Part shown: in pieces, positions 10,748 through 21,700 of the stretch | How the letters are laid out: each line of letters begins with the position of its first letter | Position numbering within the stretch: the first letter of the stretch is position 1 | Source of the DNA: Phytophthora quininea | Taxonomy: Eukaryota > Oomycota > Peronosporomycetes > Peronosporales > Peronosporaceae | DNA: 64,000 nucleotides | Reading direction: 5' to 3' | Assembly (NCBI GenBank): GCA_011947345.1 | Contig: JAAVTG010000845.1 | Location: forward strand, 124,001 to 188,000 | Notes under the pieces: generated by a model | What the model was told of the DNA's origin: nothing | Seen by the model: only the letters and a program-made list of their open reading frames with translations | The model's database searches: none | Position numbers and translations under genes: made by a program

Positions 10748-11731
10748 GTGACGTGTAACGAGGCAAGACCGCTTCAGAAAGTACTGAAGCTATTACCTGG
10801 AGAACGACTGGGTTGGTGGTCGGCCAAGAAGTTCGACCGACGAATAAGGATGCGAGCGCTGGTCAAAGGCGCGCTGAACGACAACAGAACGAGGATACTC
10901 CTCGACACTGGCGCCAATGTTAGTGTGATCTCGGCGAGTTTTGCGCGGAAACTGCTGATACGTGATATCCAAGGTCATGGTCGCAGCATCGACGTGCAAG
11001 TAATAAATGAAGGCAAAGTATCAACAACTCGTCGAGCTCTGGTCAAGATTACTCTCGGATGGGATACTGTCTATGAGTTTGAGATTTGGATCATGCAGCA
11101 CAACGCTGACGTTGACGTGGTGCTCGGAACGGACTTTATGATTCCGGCCGGAATCCGACTGGACTTGTTCAACAGTACCGCTCAACTGCCAAACGAGGTC
11201 ATGATTCCCTTGATCAAGACCGCCAACATGACAGCCGAAGACCGGATGAGTAGCCATTCATCTTATGGGCCCATTGAGGATTTGAATATCCCCGGACGGG
11301 AGCAGGCCTACTTCAAACTACCCAGAAGACAGCACTCTGTGGGAACACATGACGTGTGGGTTAGGCGAACAACGGCCTGGGTACCAACGGTGACGACGTT
11401 TTGGCGGGGGCAACCAAGGGTAGTTCGGCTGACAAACGTCACCGAGCAACTAACGAGTTGTCCTCGGCATTTTCCAGTGTTGCAGTTGGTTCCTGTTGGA
11501 GATTTGCCGAGGTTTCCTGGATACGTCAAGATGACATCCAAGAAGTATGAGGAATGGCAAGTGTTAGCCTATGCAGAATCGAAAGACAGAAGTACGATGG
11601 AACGGGAACGGATCCTGTACGACAGATGGCTTGCTGCTCAACCCTCACCGGTCGAAAGACCAGCTTACTCCACACCTAAAGGAATCAGGGCACGTCCTGC
11701 CGAACTTCCGCTGGAGACAATAGACAATTAA
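10748..11731 (+). CDS. Retroelement aspartic protease region
   Basis: The ORF has the retropepsin active-site signature ILLDTGANVSVIS at about residues 52-64, and the downstream flap and VLGTDFM strand typical of Ty3/gypsy proteases (about 125-131). It would process gag-pol. The frame opens with GTG, and no ATG precedes the active site in a natural position, so it is probably expressed as part of gag-pol. The C-terminal half (about residues 180-327) has no known domain and links to the RT. Confidence 0.8.
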   Translation: MTCNEARPLQKVLKLLPGERLGWWSAKKFDRRIRMRALVKGALNDNRTRILLDTGANVSVISASFARKLLIRDIQGHGRSIDVQVINEGKVSTTRRALVKITLGWDTVYEFEIWIMQHNADVDVVLGTDFMIPAGIRLDLFNSTAQLPNEVMIPLIKTANMTAEDRMSSHSSYGPIEDLNIPGREQAYFKLPRRQHSVGTHDVWVRRTTAWVPTVTTFWRGQPRVVRLTNVTEQLTSCPRHFPVLQLVPVGDLPRFPGYVKMTSKKYEEWQVLAYAESKDRSTMERERILYDRWLAAQPSPVERPAYSTPKGIRARPAELPLETIDN

Positions 11732-11870
11732 GCTGTGCTGAGCGTTGGGAAAAGATTTTTCGAAACGATGACAGCACGGCTCAAGAAAGCGACGAAAGCT
11801 CGGTGGACACCTCACATAGCATAAAAGCTCGGTGTGATGGTATTCCCTTCGATCCAGGGGACAACATGGG

Positions 11871-13429
11871 GTGATGCTGACAGGAAAAACTACTGACGGA
11901 CATGGATGCCCCAACGAGGTTTCGGGTAGAAGCGTAGCCCAGCTGGAACAAACCTTCGTCTCGGTCGCTCGAGGGTTGACAACGGAGGGAAATGCTACCC
12001 TGTCAGGGAAGAACGAGAACTCGTTCGAACACCCGGCAAATGAGATCGGGTTGGAAGACTACGCTCACGAACTAGCGTTCCTTCCGGACCTCACCGAGGA
12101 GTCAACGACCGTGCTCGACTACGGAGGAGCGAACGTCGTTAACCCCGACCTGACAGCAGCCCAACAAAAACGGTTGGTCCAAGTGCTAAAGAAGCACGAG
12201 GGAATAATGATTAGCAGTGGCAACGCGCTGCCCCCGCCTGCCTATGGGGTGGTTTGTGATATCGACGTCCAAGGGCACGCTCCAATCAAGCAGAGAGCTC
12301 GACGAATACCGCTCAGACATCTCCGACAACTCTATGAGCTTCTGAAGGGACTCTTGAAGGCAGGCCTAATCGCATTCTCGGACAGTCCATGGGCCTCGCC
12401 GATTGTGATCGTACTGAAAAAGAACGGTCAAGATATTCGACTGTGCATCGATTACAAGATGGTAAATGCTGTAACGGCTATCATGGAGTACGCCATGCCT
12501 TTGGTGGACGACCTGCTGACGGATTTGGAGTGTTACCTTTGGTTTTGCTCGCTGGATGCTGCCAGCGGCTTCTGGGCCATAATGATGACTCTGAGAGCTC
12601 GGAAGGTCTCGGCGTTTGTTTGTGCCCTGGGTCATTTTGAATGGCTGCGAATGCCGTTCGGTCTAAAAACGCGCCGATGATTTACCAGAGAATGATCGAC
12701 AACGCCTTGTGGGGGTTTGTTCAGCCTAGAGGCGGATGGAAACACTACGCAAATCTGATGCGTGAGGCTGAAGAACAAGCTAAACTATGGCATAAAGGGT
12801 CCGACGAGGTTTCCCTCGTGCCGCCGAATTCTGGAACTGCGCCTCGAACCAAGTTTGAGGCGGACCGTGAAACCTCGGTGGAAGCGGACCCTGTTCTGCA
12901 ACTGATCAACAGCCCCGTTGCCAACATGTTTGCCCATGGAGAGATCGACGAGAGCTTGTTAGTGCCAGTTTTCGATCGACGATCATTTGTGGATGACATT
13001 TGCTTTGGTGGCGAGACTTTCGAGTCCTGCCTGGCCACTCTAGATCAACTGCTGACACGATTCACGGAATGCCGAATTAGTGTGAGTTTCACTAAAAGCA
13101 TCTTTGCACAGTCGAAGGTGGACTTCTTGTCGCACGAAGTCTCAGCTAGGGGCATACAAGCCGACGCCAAGAAGATGAAAGCCATTACCGAGCTTTCCTT
13201 CCCTCAGACCAAGAAAGGGATGCAGTCGTTTCTCGGAGCCTTGAACTACTACAGTAGGTTCATCCAAGACTTCGCTGTTTACGGTGCAGCACTGTACCAG
13301 CTGAAGGATGACGACTTTGGCCCCAGGGGTGACCTCTCTGCGGCTCAACGAGCTTTCACGGCGCTCAAGCAAAGGTCGCGGAAGCTCCAATTCTCCGGCA
13401 CTTTGACCGATCGAAGCCTGTGCACGTGA
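11871..13429 (+). CDS. Reverse transcriptase region, one frameshift
   Basis: RT motifs run in order: fingers (ASPIVIVLKKNGQDIRLCID), motif A (SLDAASGFWA), motif B start (EWLRMPFGLK), then after a frame change NAPMIYQRM. Next come the catalytic SFVDDICF box at about 12985 and the connection motif SFLGALNYYSRFI. The frame change lies in AAAAA at 12665-12669; one more A joins the halves exactly within a conserved motif. Between motif B and FVDD there are about 90 residues, against roughly 20 in usual Ty3 elements, so the palm carries an insertion. The end overlaps the next frame, with a second single-base loss at AAA 13371-13373. Confidence 0.85.
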
Positions 13430-16362
13430 TGCTGTTTGCTAATGAGTGGGCTCTAAGCACGACATTGATGCAAGAACACGACGGAAAGCTGCATTCGGTC
13501 CGATTCGCGGGACGAGTTCTCAAAGACAGTGAAATGAATTACCACCCCGCGGAGAAAGAGGTGTTGGCTCTGTTGCTATTACTGAAGGTGTGCTACACAC
13601 AGCTAGCCGGCCGAGTGATTCACGTCTACACGAGATTTTCCACTCTTGAATGGGTGCACAAGTCCAAATCATTGTTCGGACGGACAACCCAGTTTGCAGT
13701 GATGTTGTCGCCATGGCATTTAAAGATCGAACGAGTCAAAGAGCGAGATTGTACCTTCACACAGTTGCTGCAGTCAACAATCACTAACTTCATGGATCTC
13801 GAAGATACGTTAGCTCCGATAGCTCCACCGAGCAAAGGCTCACCGATGATTCGGATGGACCCGAATTTGCTCTATGCGAAGTTGCCACGTGACTACAGAG
13901 GATTCGTTGTGTCATTTGACGGCTCAGCAAAGACGGAAAAGTATGGTGGCTATGGAAGCTGCTCTTGGATTGTGTGGAAATTACCGGAGTGGTCTATAGC
14001 GATCGCTGCGAACGCTTACCTATCGTCGACAACGGTAAACATCGCTGAGTACACCGGCATGAACAATGGCGTCATAGCTGCCATTGAACAAGGTGCCGAG
14101 GATTTAGTAATCGTTGGCGACTCTAGACTCGCGATCCAGCAATCCCTAGGGGTGATCGCCTGCCGGAAAGAAGCTTTAATGGCACAGCTCAATCGGCACA
14201 AAGATTTGGTGGCAAAGCTAAAAACGGTGAAATACTTGCACGTAGTACGAGAATACAACGCAGCAGCTGATTCACTAGCCACCGAGTCGTTGGAGACGAA
14301 AACAAGCCGAGTGATACTGGGCGAAGCACGAAAAGCCGAATTGACGGGGTTAAATCGAATTCAAGAGATGTTATACGCCCCTGAGGAACTGGAGCACGCT
14401 GAGATCTCTGTGATGACACGACAACAAGCGAAGTCTAAGCGGAAACGCGTTAGGTTTGCCAACGAGGTTCCACCAGATACAGATCAAGCTGCAACGAAGC
14501 CTCAAGGGACCACAGTAGAACCTAACGAGACTTCGGGACACGCCGAAGCCCTGGCGCGGGGAGAAGAAACAACTCCTCATGAACCCTCAGTGGAGGAACT
14601 GGACCCTGTAGAAATCCAAGCCGAACGTCGCCGGCGCATCAGCAAGGCTCAAGATGAAGAGCTACGATGGAAAAACCTCAAGCTGGCGCTAAGAGGGTCT
14701 ACGGAAGACTTACCCTATAAAGAAGCACGAGATGCTCTCAAATGGGCTGATAACTTTGTGCTTTCTGAAGATAGTCTGCTCTACTACCTTGGGTCGAAAC
14801 CTCGGTCGAGCCGAAACCCGCGAGAAGAGACTAAGCTCCGGCTGGTCGTGCCCACAACGATGATTCAGGAAGTACTGCACACTTGCCACGACACGTTGGA
14901 AGGGGGTCATCAGGGCGTCACTCGGACATACCACCGAGTCAAAGCAGACTTCTATTGGATCGGACTCTTTGCTGATGTGGAGAAGCATGTCAAATCGTGC
15001 CCCGATTGCTGCACCAGCAAAAGCCGACCACAACTGAAGGGAATGTCACCAGGAAACGTCCTGGCCGACAGACCATTCCAAATTGTCTCCATGGATTTCG
15101 TTATCCCGCTACCGAAAAGCCGAAGTGGGAACACTGCCTTGCTGCTGTTCCAATGCTCATTCACTGGATTTGTCATCGCCAAGGCAATGTCTGACACTTC
15201 CGCGATAAAGGTAGCTCAAGCTTTCGAAGAATGTATCTACCGACGTTTCGGCGCGCCGTCACTGATTCGGCACGACAGAGACCCTCGCTTTATGAGCGAA
15301 GTCTTCCAGGTGTTCGCAGAAATGCTGCAATCACGCTCCAGAGCCACTCTGAGTTATCGTCCGCAAGCAAACGGGCAACAGGAACGCTCGGTGAAGTCAG
15401 TAATGACTTCAGTCCGAGTGTACGTGGAAGACCCGTTGCAACGAGACTGGGATGAAATCGCAGAACGATTAGTGTTTGCTATTAACAACTCGCAAGATAC
15501 GACAAGGAAGGAGACTCCGTTCTATCTCGTTCATGGCTGGGACGCACAGTCAACAATGAAAGCAATGACAACATCCCTCCAACGAGGTCACGGCAGACAG
15601 TCTGACGCTTTAGCGTGGCGACGAGAAGTCAATCGGCAACAAGAAATCGCTCTTGTCATGGCCAAGGACTACCAAGCGACCGAAAAGAAGCGCAGAGCTG
15701 ATGAGCACAACAAGACACTCAGTCGGCTGGAAAAAGCTTCCAATCCTAGCCAGAATGATAATGAAACCTCGGTGACCTCATCAAGTAGTGGAAACAGTCC
15801 AGACGATCGGCACTCTCGGCCACCGAGGTCTCCGTTCACAGAAGGGAGCTGGGTGTGGCTCTACATGGAACGGGTGAAGCCGGGTCTCGTCAAGAAGTTA
15901 GCGCATCGGTGGCACGGCCCTTTCCGCATCAAGCGCAAGGTCGAGGACTTTGCTTTCGAGTTAGAGCTCCCCGATCGAAGTGGATACCGATTCTATCCGG
16001 TGGTGCACATCTCTCGGCTCAAAGCAGTAAACGAGTTCTCGGATCGACCGACGACTCGACTAGCCCTTGGGGTGACGGACGACACTCGCCTGGACTTTGA
16101 CGAGGAATTGCTACCCGAAGATAGTTGGGAACCTGACCAAGTAACTGGTGAATACGAGGTGGAAGCAATCCTCGGCGATCGAATGCCCTTGTCAACATCG
16201 ACTGGACGCTCCGTGCGTGAGTTCCAAGTAAAGTGGGTCGGCTATGATGAACCCACGTGGGAACCAATGGCAAACCTGTCCTGCGGCGGACTCTTTGATT
16301 ATTTGCGCAGAAAGAAAAGCGACCAGCGTCTTCAGATGGTGCAGGTCGCTGATGAGGAATGA
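13380..16362 (+). CDS. RNase H, second RNase H, integrase and chromodomain
   Basis: Positions are counted from codon 1 at 13420. Residues 1-110 form the Ty3-type RNase H, but the usual first Asp reads ANEW and the TDH motif reads TRF. Residues 160-290 form a second, archaeal-type RNase H with all acidic positions present: SFDGSAK, NIAEYTGM, VGDSRLA, NAAADSLA. The integrase zinc domain is at 487-527 (H-x3-H and C-x2-C). The DDE core has MDF (557), RHDRDP (617) and QQERS (652). A chromodomain ends the protein (about 910-970: EFQVKWVGYDEPTWEP). The stop at 16362 overlaps a copy of the recurrent motif. Confidence 0.9.
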
Positions 16363-16638
16363 AACCTCGGTGGAATTACCGCCAGCAACCAGATCACGTA
16401 AGAGTTATCTGGCTATGTCTGTCGAGGATTGAACTGACGACGGGACGGTGCAACCCGTCGCTACAGACGAAAAAGCCATTGCACCAACAACCCTGCATGT
16501 TACATCGATGAACGTGAAAATGATTACGAGGAATAAAATTGCAAGAAAAGAAGACACTACGACACGACCAGCTCCGCTTAAAACCCTCGGTAGATGCACT
16601 ATGAGCTGAAGCATGAAGAAACACACACAAAACTCAGG

Positions 16639-19600
16639 TCAACGAGCCTGCTCAGCCCCATTCACGTCAGCAGCAGCTTGCGCCAGCACAGCGAGTTGAG
16701 AACCATCTGCTGCTGGTGGCGAGTCGTTGGCTTCAGATTCTGAGTCCGACGCGTGGCGAGAACTCGGTGGGGTGACCATCTCGTCTCTCCAAGTGTCCTC
16801 AGCAATATCCTGTATTGCTGGGTCGACTGAGATTACCGCATTCACCTTGGAAGCCGATTTGCGCCGAGGAATAAATGGCGTAACCTCCGATGCATTACAC
16901 GGGAAGAACGTGGTGTTGAACGGATGAAGATGTGGAGCATTGACCCAGCCGCAACGCCAAGGCTCGCGCTGGTCGATACCGGCCACTTCAAGAGTCCAAT
17001 CTGGGACAGCAGGGAACCACAGCAACTGCTCCACGGGGTAATGCAGCATCGACGGCTCGAAAATATATTCGGGAACAGGCTGGTGCCCATCAGGGCCATC
17101 AACGAACCAATACCACAGCTTCCTGGGGATCTGCAGGCGAAGCCGATCTGCTCTCTTACCTCGAGCCTTCGAATACTTTGCCCATTCGTCGCGGGATGAC
17201 AGGACAAGAGCAGCAAGGTCGTCCGAATCAGGGTGACCACTCTCGACCGAAACCTCGCCAGGAAGAGACTTCGAATCCAACTGCTGTTCCAGCATGCGGA
17301 AGTAATTCTCCACACATCGGTCGTGAATCCAGTGCGAGCGTTCCCAGAGAGCGAAGCCGAGATCTGCCTTGGGTCCATATCCGCGCACAGCTCGCCACAC
17401 ATTTTTAATCTGGAGCATCCTGTCCTTGGAACGGGTGGAAATATTGCTGTCGGGATTAAAGTCCGTTGTGTCGAACAGAGAAGCGTTCTCAGGAAGCCGT
17501 CGGCGGAGGATCTGCCACGGATGATTCCGATGAGTGTAGTTTGCGAACGCCTTAATGCCCTTAGCATCACACGGGACCATGGCGTCGCCCGAGACAGCAT
17601 GGGGTGTCGTCACATTCAACATCCTCCACCAACATTCCTGGGCTCCGGGCTTGTGGAACGTCATGTCAATAAGTTTGTTGCTCCAGGTGGGGAGCGGCCC
17701 AGAAAGACGAACCAGTGGAGGAACGCCACCGGTAACCAAAGGCAAGGCTGGAACAGGAGTCACCGAGCTCGAATTCCCCACAGGTCTCTGGCCAAAAGTG
17801 GCCACGACCTCGGTACGCGGTCCGAGCCGCCGCAGCCGAGCCAGGGGCATCGGAGGAGAGGTCGACGAGGGCTCATTGGCGGAACCTGGTAGAGAATTGG
17901 CCACAGCCGGAACAGGGGTTGGTCCAACGAGGACTCCACTGCTGAGCCAGCCGAGGTATCTTGAGCACTGGGAACGGGATCGAGAATTCGTGCTGCATCA
18001 GTCTCCACGATATCCAAGTCTTCCTCGAACATCTCGTCGATTTCCCGACGGCGCTGCACATCGAGATCGTCGTGGGTGTCGGGCTCGTTGCCGACAGTCA
18101 GAGTAGACGAACTGCCGGCGGGATCACTTGGAGGCCCCACCGATCTTTTGTCGATTTCGCGGGAAGTCTTCGAGGCAGAAGAGGAAGACCGACGAGAACT
18201 CGTTGACGACTCAAGTTCCACGGGAACTGCTCCAGCGACCTCAACAGTGCCCAACGAAGACTCTGCCTGCGACGGTCCGGAAGAGAGGTCGATCACCACA
18301 GGGGCAGTCCTCGACATAGTGAATCCATCGTCATCAATACCGAGATAATCGTCATCGTCTGCAGCCTCCTGCTGCTGATACAGCGAGCTCCTCTGAACTG
18401 CACGACGAGAGGCCCCTCGCGAAGGTGTGCCTCCGCGGGAAGAGCTTGGAGGGACTGGCGGTGACGGATGAGAGCTCGCTGGACTCAGTCGAGTGCTTGC
18501 ATCAGCCGGCGAGCTGGAAAGCGGAGTCCCTTGGACGTTAGATTCCGTAGGCGTCGACGGTAGCGAGTCATCTTGGCTGTCGTTAAACCACTGTGGTGGA
18601 GAACTTGTCGCAGGACGCGACACAGGTGAAGCAGGCCCTGGAGAAGCCTTGTGGGAAGCAGCCTTGCAGGACTTGTGACCAGGAGATCGAAGCCGGCGAC
18701 GTTTTGGCCCTCTTTTCCATGCCTGTGGTTTGTGGAGACCCCGTCGGGATGAAGTCTCGACAGCTGCCGAGGTTTCAGGCTCCGAGTCGGAGTCACCAAG
18801 ACCAGCCTCTGCCATTGACAGAGCCAAACAACCAACAGATGACGAAACCTCGGTGGCTGCTGGAAGGGAGTCCCCACGAGCAGATGAGCTCGGAGGAGGG
18901 TCCTGGTCGAGTTGACGCAGCCGCTTGTGTGCGTTCTTGTGCTTCTTCTTGTGGACTGACTGGGCGGCATCCTCAGCTAGTTTGGACTTCTCAAACGCAG
19001 TCCGCACTGTTGACTGTAGCGCCGAGAGACGTGAAAACTCGGCGGAACTAAGTCCCAGCGTACACCAGTCCAATTCCTCCGCTAGCAGACCTTGAAACAT
19101 CGACGAGGAGTCAAATTATGTTGGAGACAGGGACTGCAACGAGGTCTTACCTTCCATGACCTTGACGAGAGTGTCGGCGTCTAACTGCCGATCTTGGACG
19201 TGAGTCCGAAGAATTGCATTGGCATGAGAGAGTTTAGAGACGCGCCGCTGGAGATCTTCAATGCGAAGCTCACGCTGACGATCCAACGCAGACCCTGGAG
19301 CCGACGACGCGGACAGCAAAGAATGCAGACGGGCTTCGGTCTTGGAATTCTCGGCGATCTTCCCTTTGAAGACCTCACGCTCACGCTGGATCTGTCGCTC
19401 TTGTTCATGGATAGGCTTGTCGCGTGCTTCAATCTGAAGCCTCAGCGAGTTCTCGGTGTCCGTCACGCGCGCTAACTTCTCGTCCATTACCTTCAGCTTT
19501 GAACCAAGTGAGGCGATGGTGTGTTCTTGGGAACGGAGCTGTCGCTTGAGATGCTCCACCTCGGCCGTCGCATGTGATGCAATCAGCCGCGCGTTCTCCT

Positions 19601-20096
19601 TCAGGCCGATCTCGGTGTTCAGTGAGCGTTGAACGGCGGCCACCCTCGCGCGCGCGGCCTCCGAGTCCGCCTTAAGGCGACCCACCAGGTTGTCGAGGTT
19701 AACCGGAGGAATGACCCCAGACACGGACTGCGCACAGACTTCAGCGAGGTTTCCGGCGCGCTCCAGGGCAGCTTCAAAAGCTCGATCCCCGACGGCTGGA
19801 GGATGAATAGCTTGGCGCAACACAGTCTTGGTCACCTGCGCAAGCTTGGCATCCAAGGATACCGCGAAGCCATTCAACGACGACTCCACCGAGCTCTTGA
19901 CAAGTTCAACGAGCGCCCCACGATGAATCTGCGTCGGGTTAGCGGGAGCTGCACGAGCCGCCGCAGGCGCAGATGAGGTCACCGCGGCCATCGAACGGGT
20001 CCCTGGGCCAGAAGAAGCTGCACAGGAACTGGGTGGAGCTGACTGAGTAGTCGACGAGACCTCGGCCGCCTCGGCACGATCCTGCGAGAAAGACAT
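16639..20096 (-). CDS. Antisense gene inside the LTR element, two exons, unknown function
   Basis: Exon 1 (20096-19151) encodes an Ala/Ser-rich start (MSFSQDRAEAAE) and a coiled coil at about residues 150-300. A 60-nt intron (19150-19091; donor GTAAGA, acceptor TTTCAAG) removes the only in-frame stop. It joins VMEG to LLAEELDW in frame. Exon 2 encodes a Ser-rich disordered region and then a folded part with many Trp (SMLHYPVEQLLWFPAVPDW, PWRCGWVNAPHLHPF). One frame change at the GGGG run 17915-17918 is closed by one base, giving 1,132 aa in total. I recognise no family. It sits wholly between pol and the 3' LTR and shares the element's recurrent motif, so it belongs to the element. Confidence 0.75.
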
Positions 20097-20242
20097 CGAG
20101 TCAGCCAAACCAGTCAAACGCCTACAGCTTCGAGCCACCCACCAACATCGCGATGCGAGGTGCAGAAGCAACGAGCAACCGTGTCAACGCGAGCGAAGGC
20201 AGATGTCCAGACGCTCGCCGATCGGGAGGTTCGCGTCGGGCC

Positions 20243-20251
20243 AGGGGCAGT
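20243..20251 (+). other. Polypurine tract candidate
   Basis: The purine-rich AGGGGCAGT lies directly before the 3' LTR. This is the expected site of plus-strand priming, though the tract is short and interrupted. Confidence 0.55.
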
Positions 20252-21323
20252 TGTGGTAAAGCGATTTGCCTGGGAAACAGGGACGAGCCGTGAGGCATCG
20301 TGATGCGTGGCGAGGATTCGCTCACGGTCATTCCCAACGGAGTCTTCCCTGATTGGCTGGATTTTTAAGTCTGGCGAGGTCTCAATGGTCAGTCGGCGGG
20401 AATCACTTTTGTGGATTGAACCATTATGCCCAACGGAAGGCGCTGTGATTGGCCATTCCTCAGAATGTTCGGTGACACGTGGACGTCACCTTTTCCAACG
20501 GACAAAGATCCAGGCGACCCTTCCTAAGCCCCGGCGACGGTTGGGAGCCTCAGTGCCTGCTGGGAAAGCTCGTTGGCTACAGCTGGATCCTCGATGACTC
20601 TTGGGAGGGCTCGGTAGCAACGACCCGACCTCTCCGAAACCTCGGTGGCCAGTCTGAGAGCTCGGCGACGCTTCGAGGACCTCGGCGGTGGGCTCAGCGA
20701 GGTCGCAGTTAGGAAACGGATCATATTTCACTGCATATTTGTATGGAAAGTAGGATTTACATAAGCCCGAATGGGCACTACATATACAGAACAGAATTTC
20801 CCCTCAAGCACACAAGGGCCAAGTCCGGCAGCGGAATCGTCTTCGGTACGTTGCGTCTGGATCCGCCCGTTTGAGCGGGTTATGTCTGTCGGTGGGCACG
20901 TTTATCCGTGAGGACAGTGCTCGCCCCTCGGCCAAGCCAAGAGTTTGTGGCAAGGTTGAGTGTGTATAGCGGGACGGCTGAATTGCCAGCGCTTGTGTTC
21001 GGGGTCGGGTGTTCTCCCCGCTTCTCTAAAGGTCACCGCAGGCTGAGACCTCGGTGGACTCGCAGTCGGCCTTAATTGGCTTTGGACCCTTCTGCTGTTG
21101 GGCCAGCGAGGTTTGGCGCGCTAGCGAGCTCGTGCTAGTGGCGTTAGTTTACTTGGGAAGTTTGCGTGGACGGATCGCAAGACCAGTCAGTCCCGGTGCT
21201 AGGGCTGAATCTGGGTCTTCAGATTTGAGCCCCAACTCTCGTTGACCTTCCTGGTTGACGTATTGTTGTGGGTGGAGTCTATCCGTACTACCAACGAGTT
21301 TTCACGTGGAATCCTATACCACA
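20252..21323 (+). repeat. 3' long terminal repeat
   Basis: This is the direct copy of 6924-7995, with no difference noticed in the stretches compared. Translations of every frame in the two copies coincide. Confidence 0.95.
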
Positions 21324-21446
21324 GATATCAAAACAGGACTAAACGTCGGTGAGTTTGAACTTCAGGTTGGTAGTTTTTTCCTGACCGATTGGATCCTGAA
21401 TCGAGAAAGACCACGAAGACCATCAAACTTAGCTATCCTATCATAA
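21324..21446 (+). pseudogene. 3' part of the ORF split by the LTR element
   Basis: The right GATA copy (21324-21327) is followed by a frame reading IKTGLNVGEFELQVG and running to a stop at 21446. It continues the frame that ends at 6923 if the element and one GATA copy are removed. The product is unknown. Confidence 0.35.
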
Positions 21447-21666
21447 CTTTGTTTGGTCTGAAGATAAGTGTTGAATTAAGCAAGATAATGAAGGGAAAAT
21501 TGCTGCTGTTGAATACCTGTACGAGGATACGCCTATCTATAGTAGAGTGGAATAGAGTCATATTCTTTGCTGGGAGTCGTTTGGTCGACAAAGGCGATGA
21601 GCCCAAAGAGTGATGACAACTTCGTCAGACCGTCGGATCGAAATAGGGTGTGCGTACGACAAGTAG

Positions 21667-21692
21667 TGCTGCTGCCTTGCAAGGCAGCAGCA
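21667..21692. repeat. Perfect 26-bp palindrome
   Basis: The two 13-base arms TGCTGCTGCCTTG and CAAGGCAGCAGCA abut without a spacer and match exactly. It lies 8 bp before the ATG of the Fanzor relic. It could be a transposon-end structure, a protein site or a cruciform-forming sequence. Confidence 0.7.
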
Positions 21693-21700
21693 TTTCTCTC

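Larger units (their letters stand above)
7308..20648. repeat. Dispersed 12-14-bp motif family within the element
   Basis: The core AAACCTCG, mostly as GAAACCTCGGTGG or in reverse as CCAACGAGGTTTCG, recurs at 7308, 7717 (variant), 10649, 10709, 11508, 11911, 12803, 12869, 14458, 14796, 15763, 15821, 16361, 18769, 18844 and in the 3' LTR (20636). Copies lie on both strands, in LTR, gag-pol linker, pol and antisense gene, and in different reading frames. Confidence 0.7.
6924..21323 (+). mobile_element. Complete 14.4-kb Ty3/gypsy-type LTR retrotransposon with antisense gene
   Basis: The element is bounded by direct 1,072-bp LTRs that look identical wherever compared. Each begins TGTGGTA and ends TACCACA, and the insertion is flanked by GATA/GATA. 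The internal order is primer-binding site, gag with CCHC knuckles, aspartic protease, reverse transcriptase, RNase H, second RNase H, integrase, chromodomain, and then a 3.5-kb antisense gene before the 3' LTR. RT-RNase H-integrase order defines Ty3/gypsy; the terminal chromodomain is the chromovirus-type targeting module. Identical LTRs mean a recent insertion, yet gag and pol carry several frameshifts. At least three of these are single-base losses in homopolymers and may be sequence errors. Confidence 0.95.

Noticed and set aside
12660..12672. Programmed ribosomal frameshift in RT
   Set aside because: It lies within a conserved RT motif, not at a gag-pol border, and the same type of single-base loss occurs in unrelated host genes.
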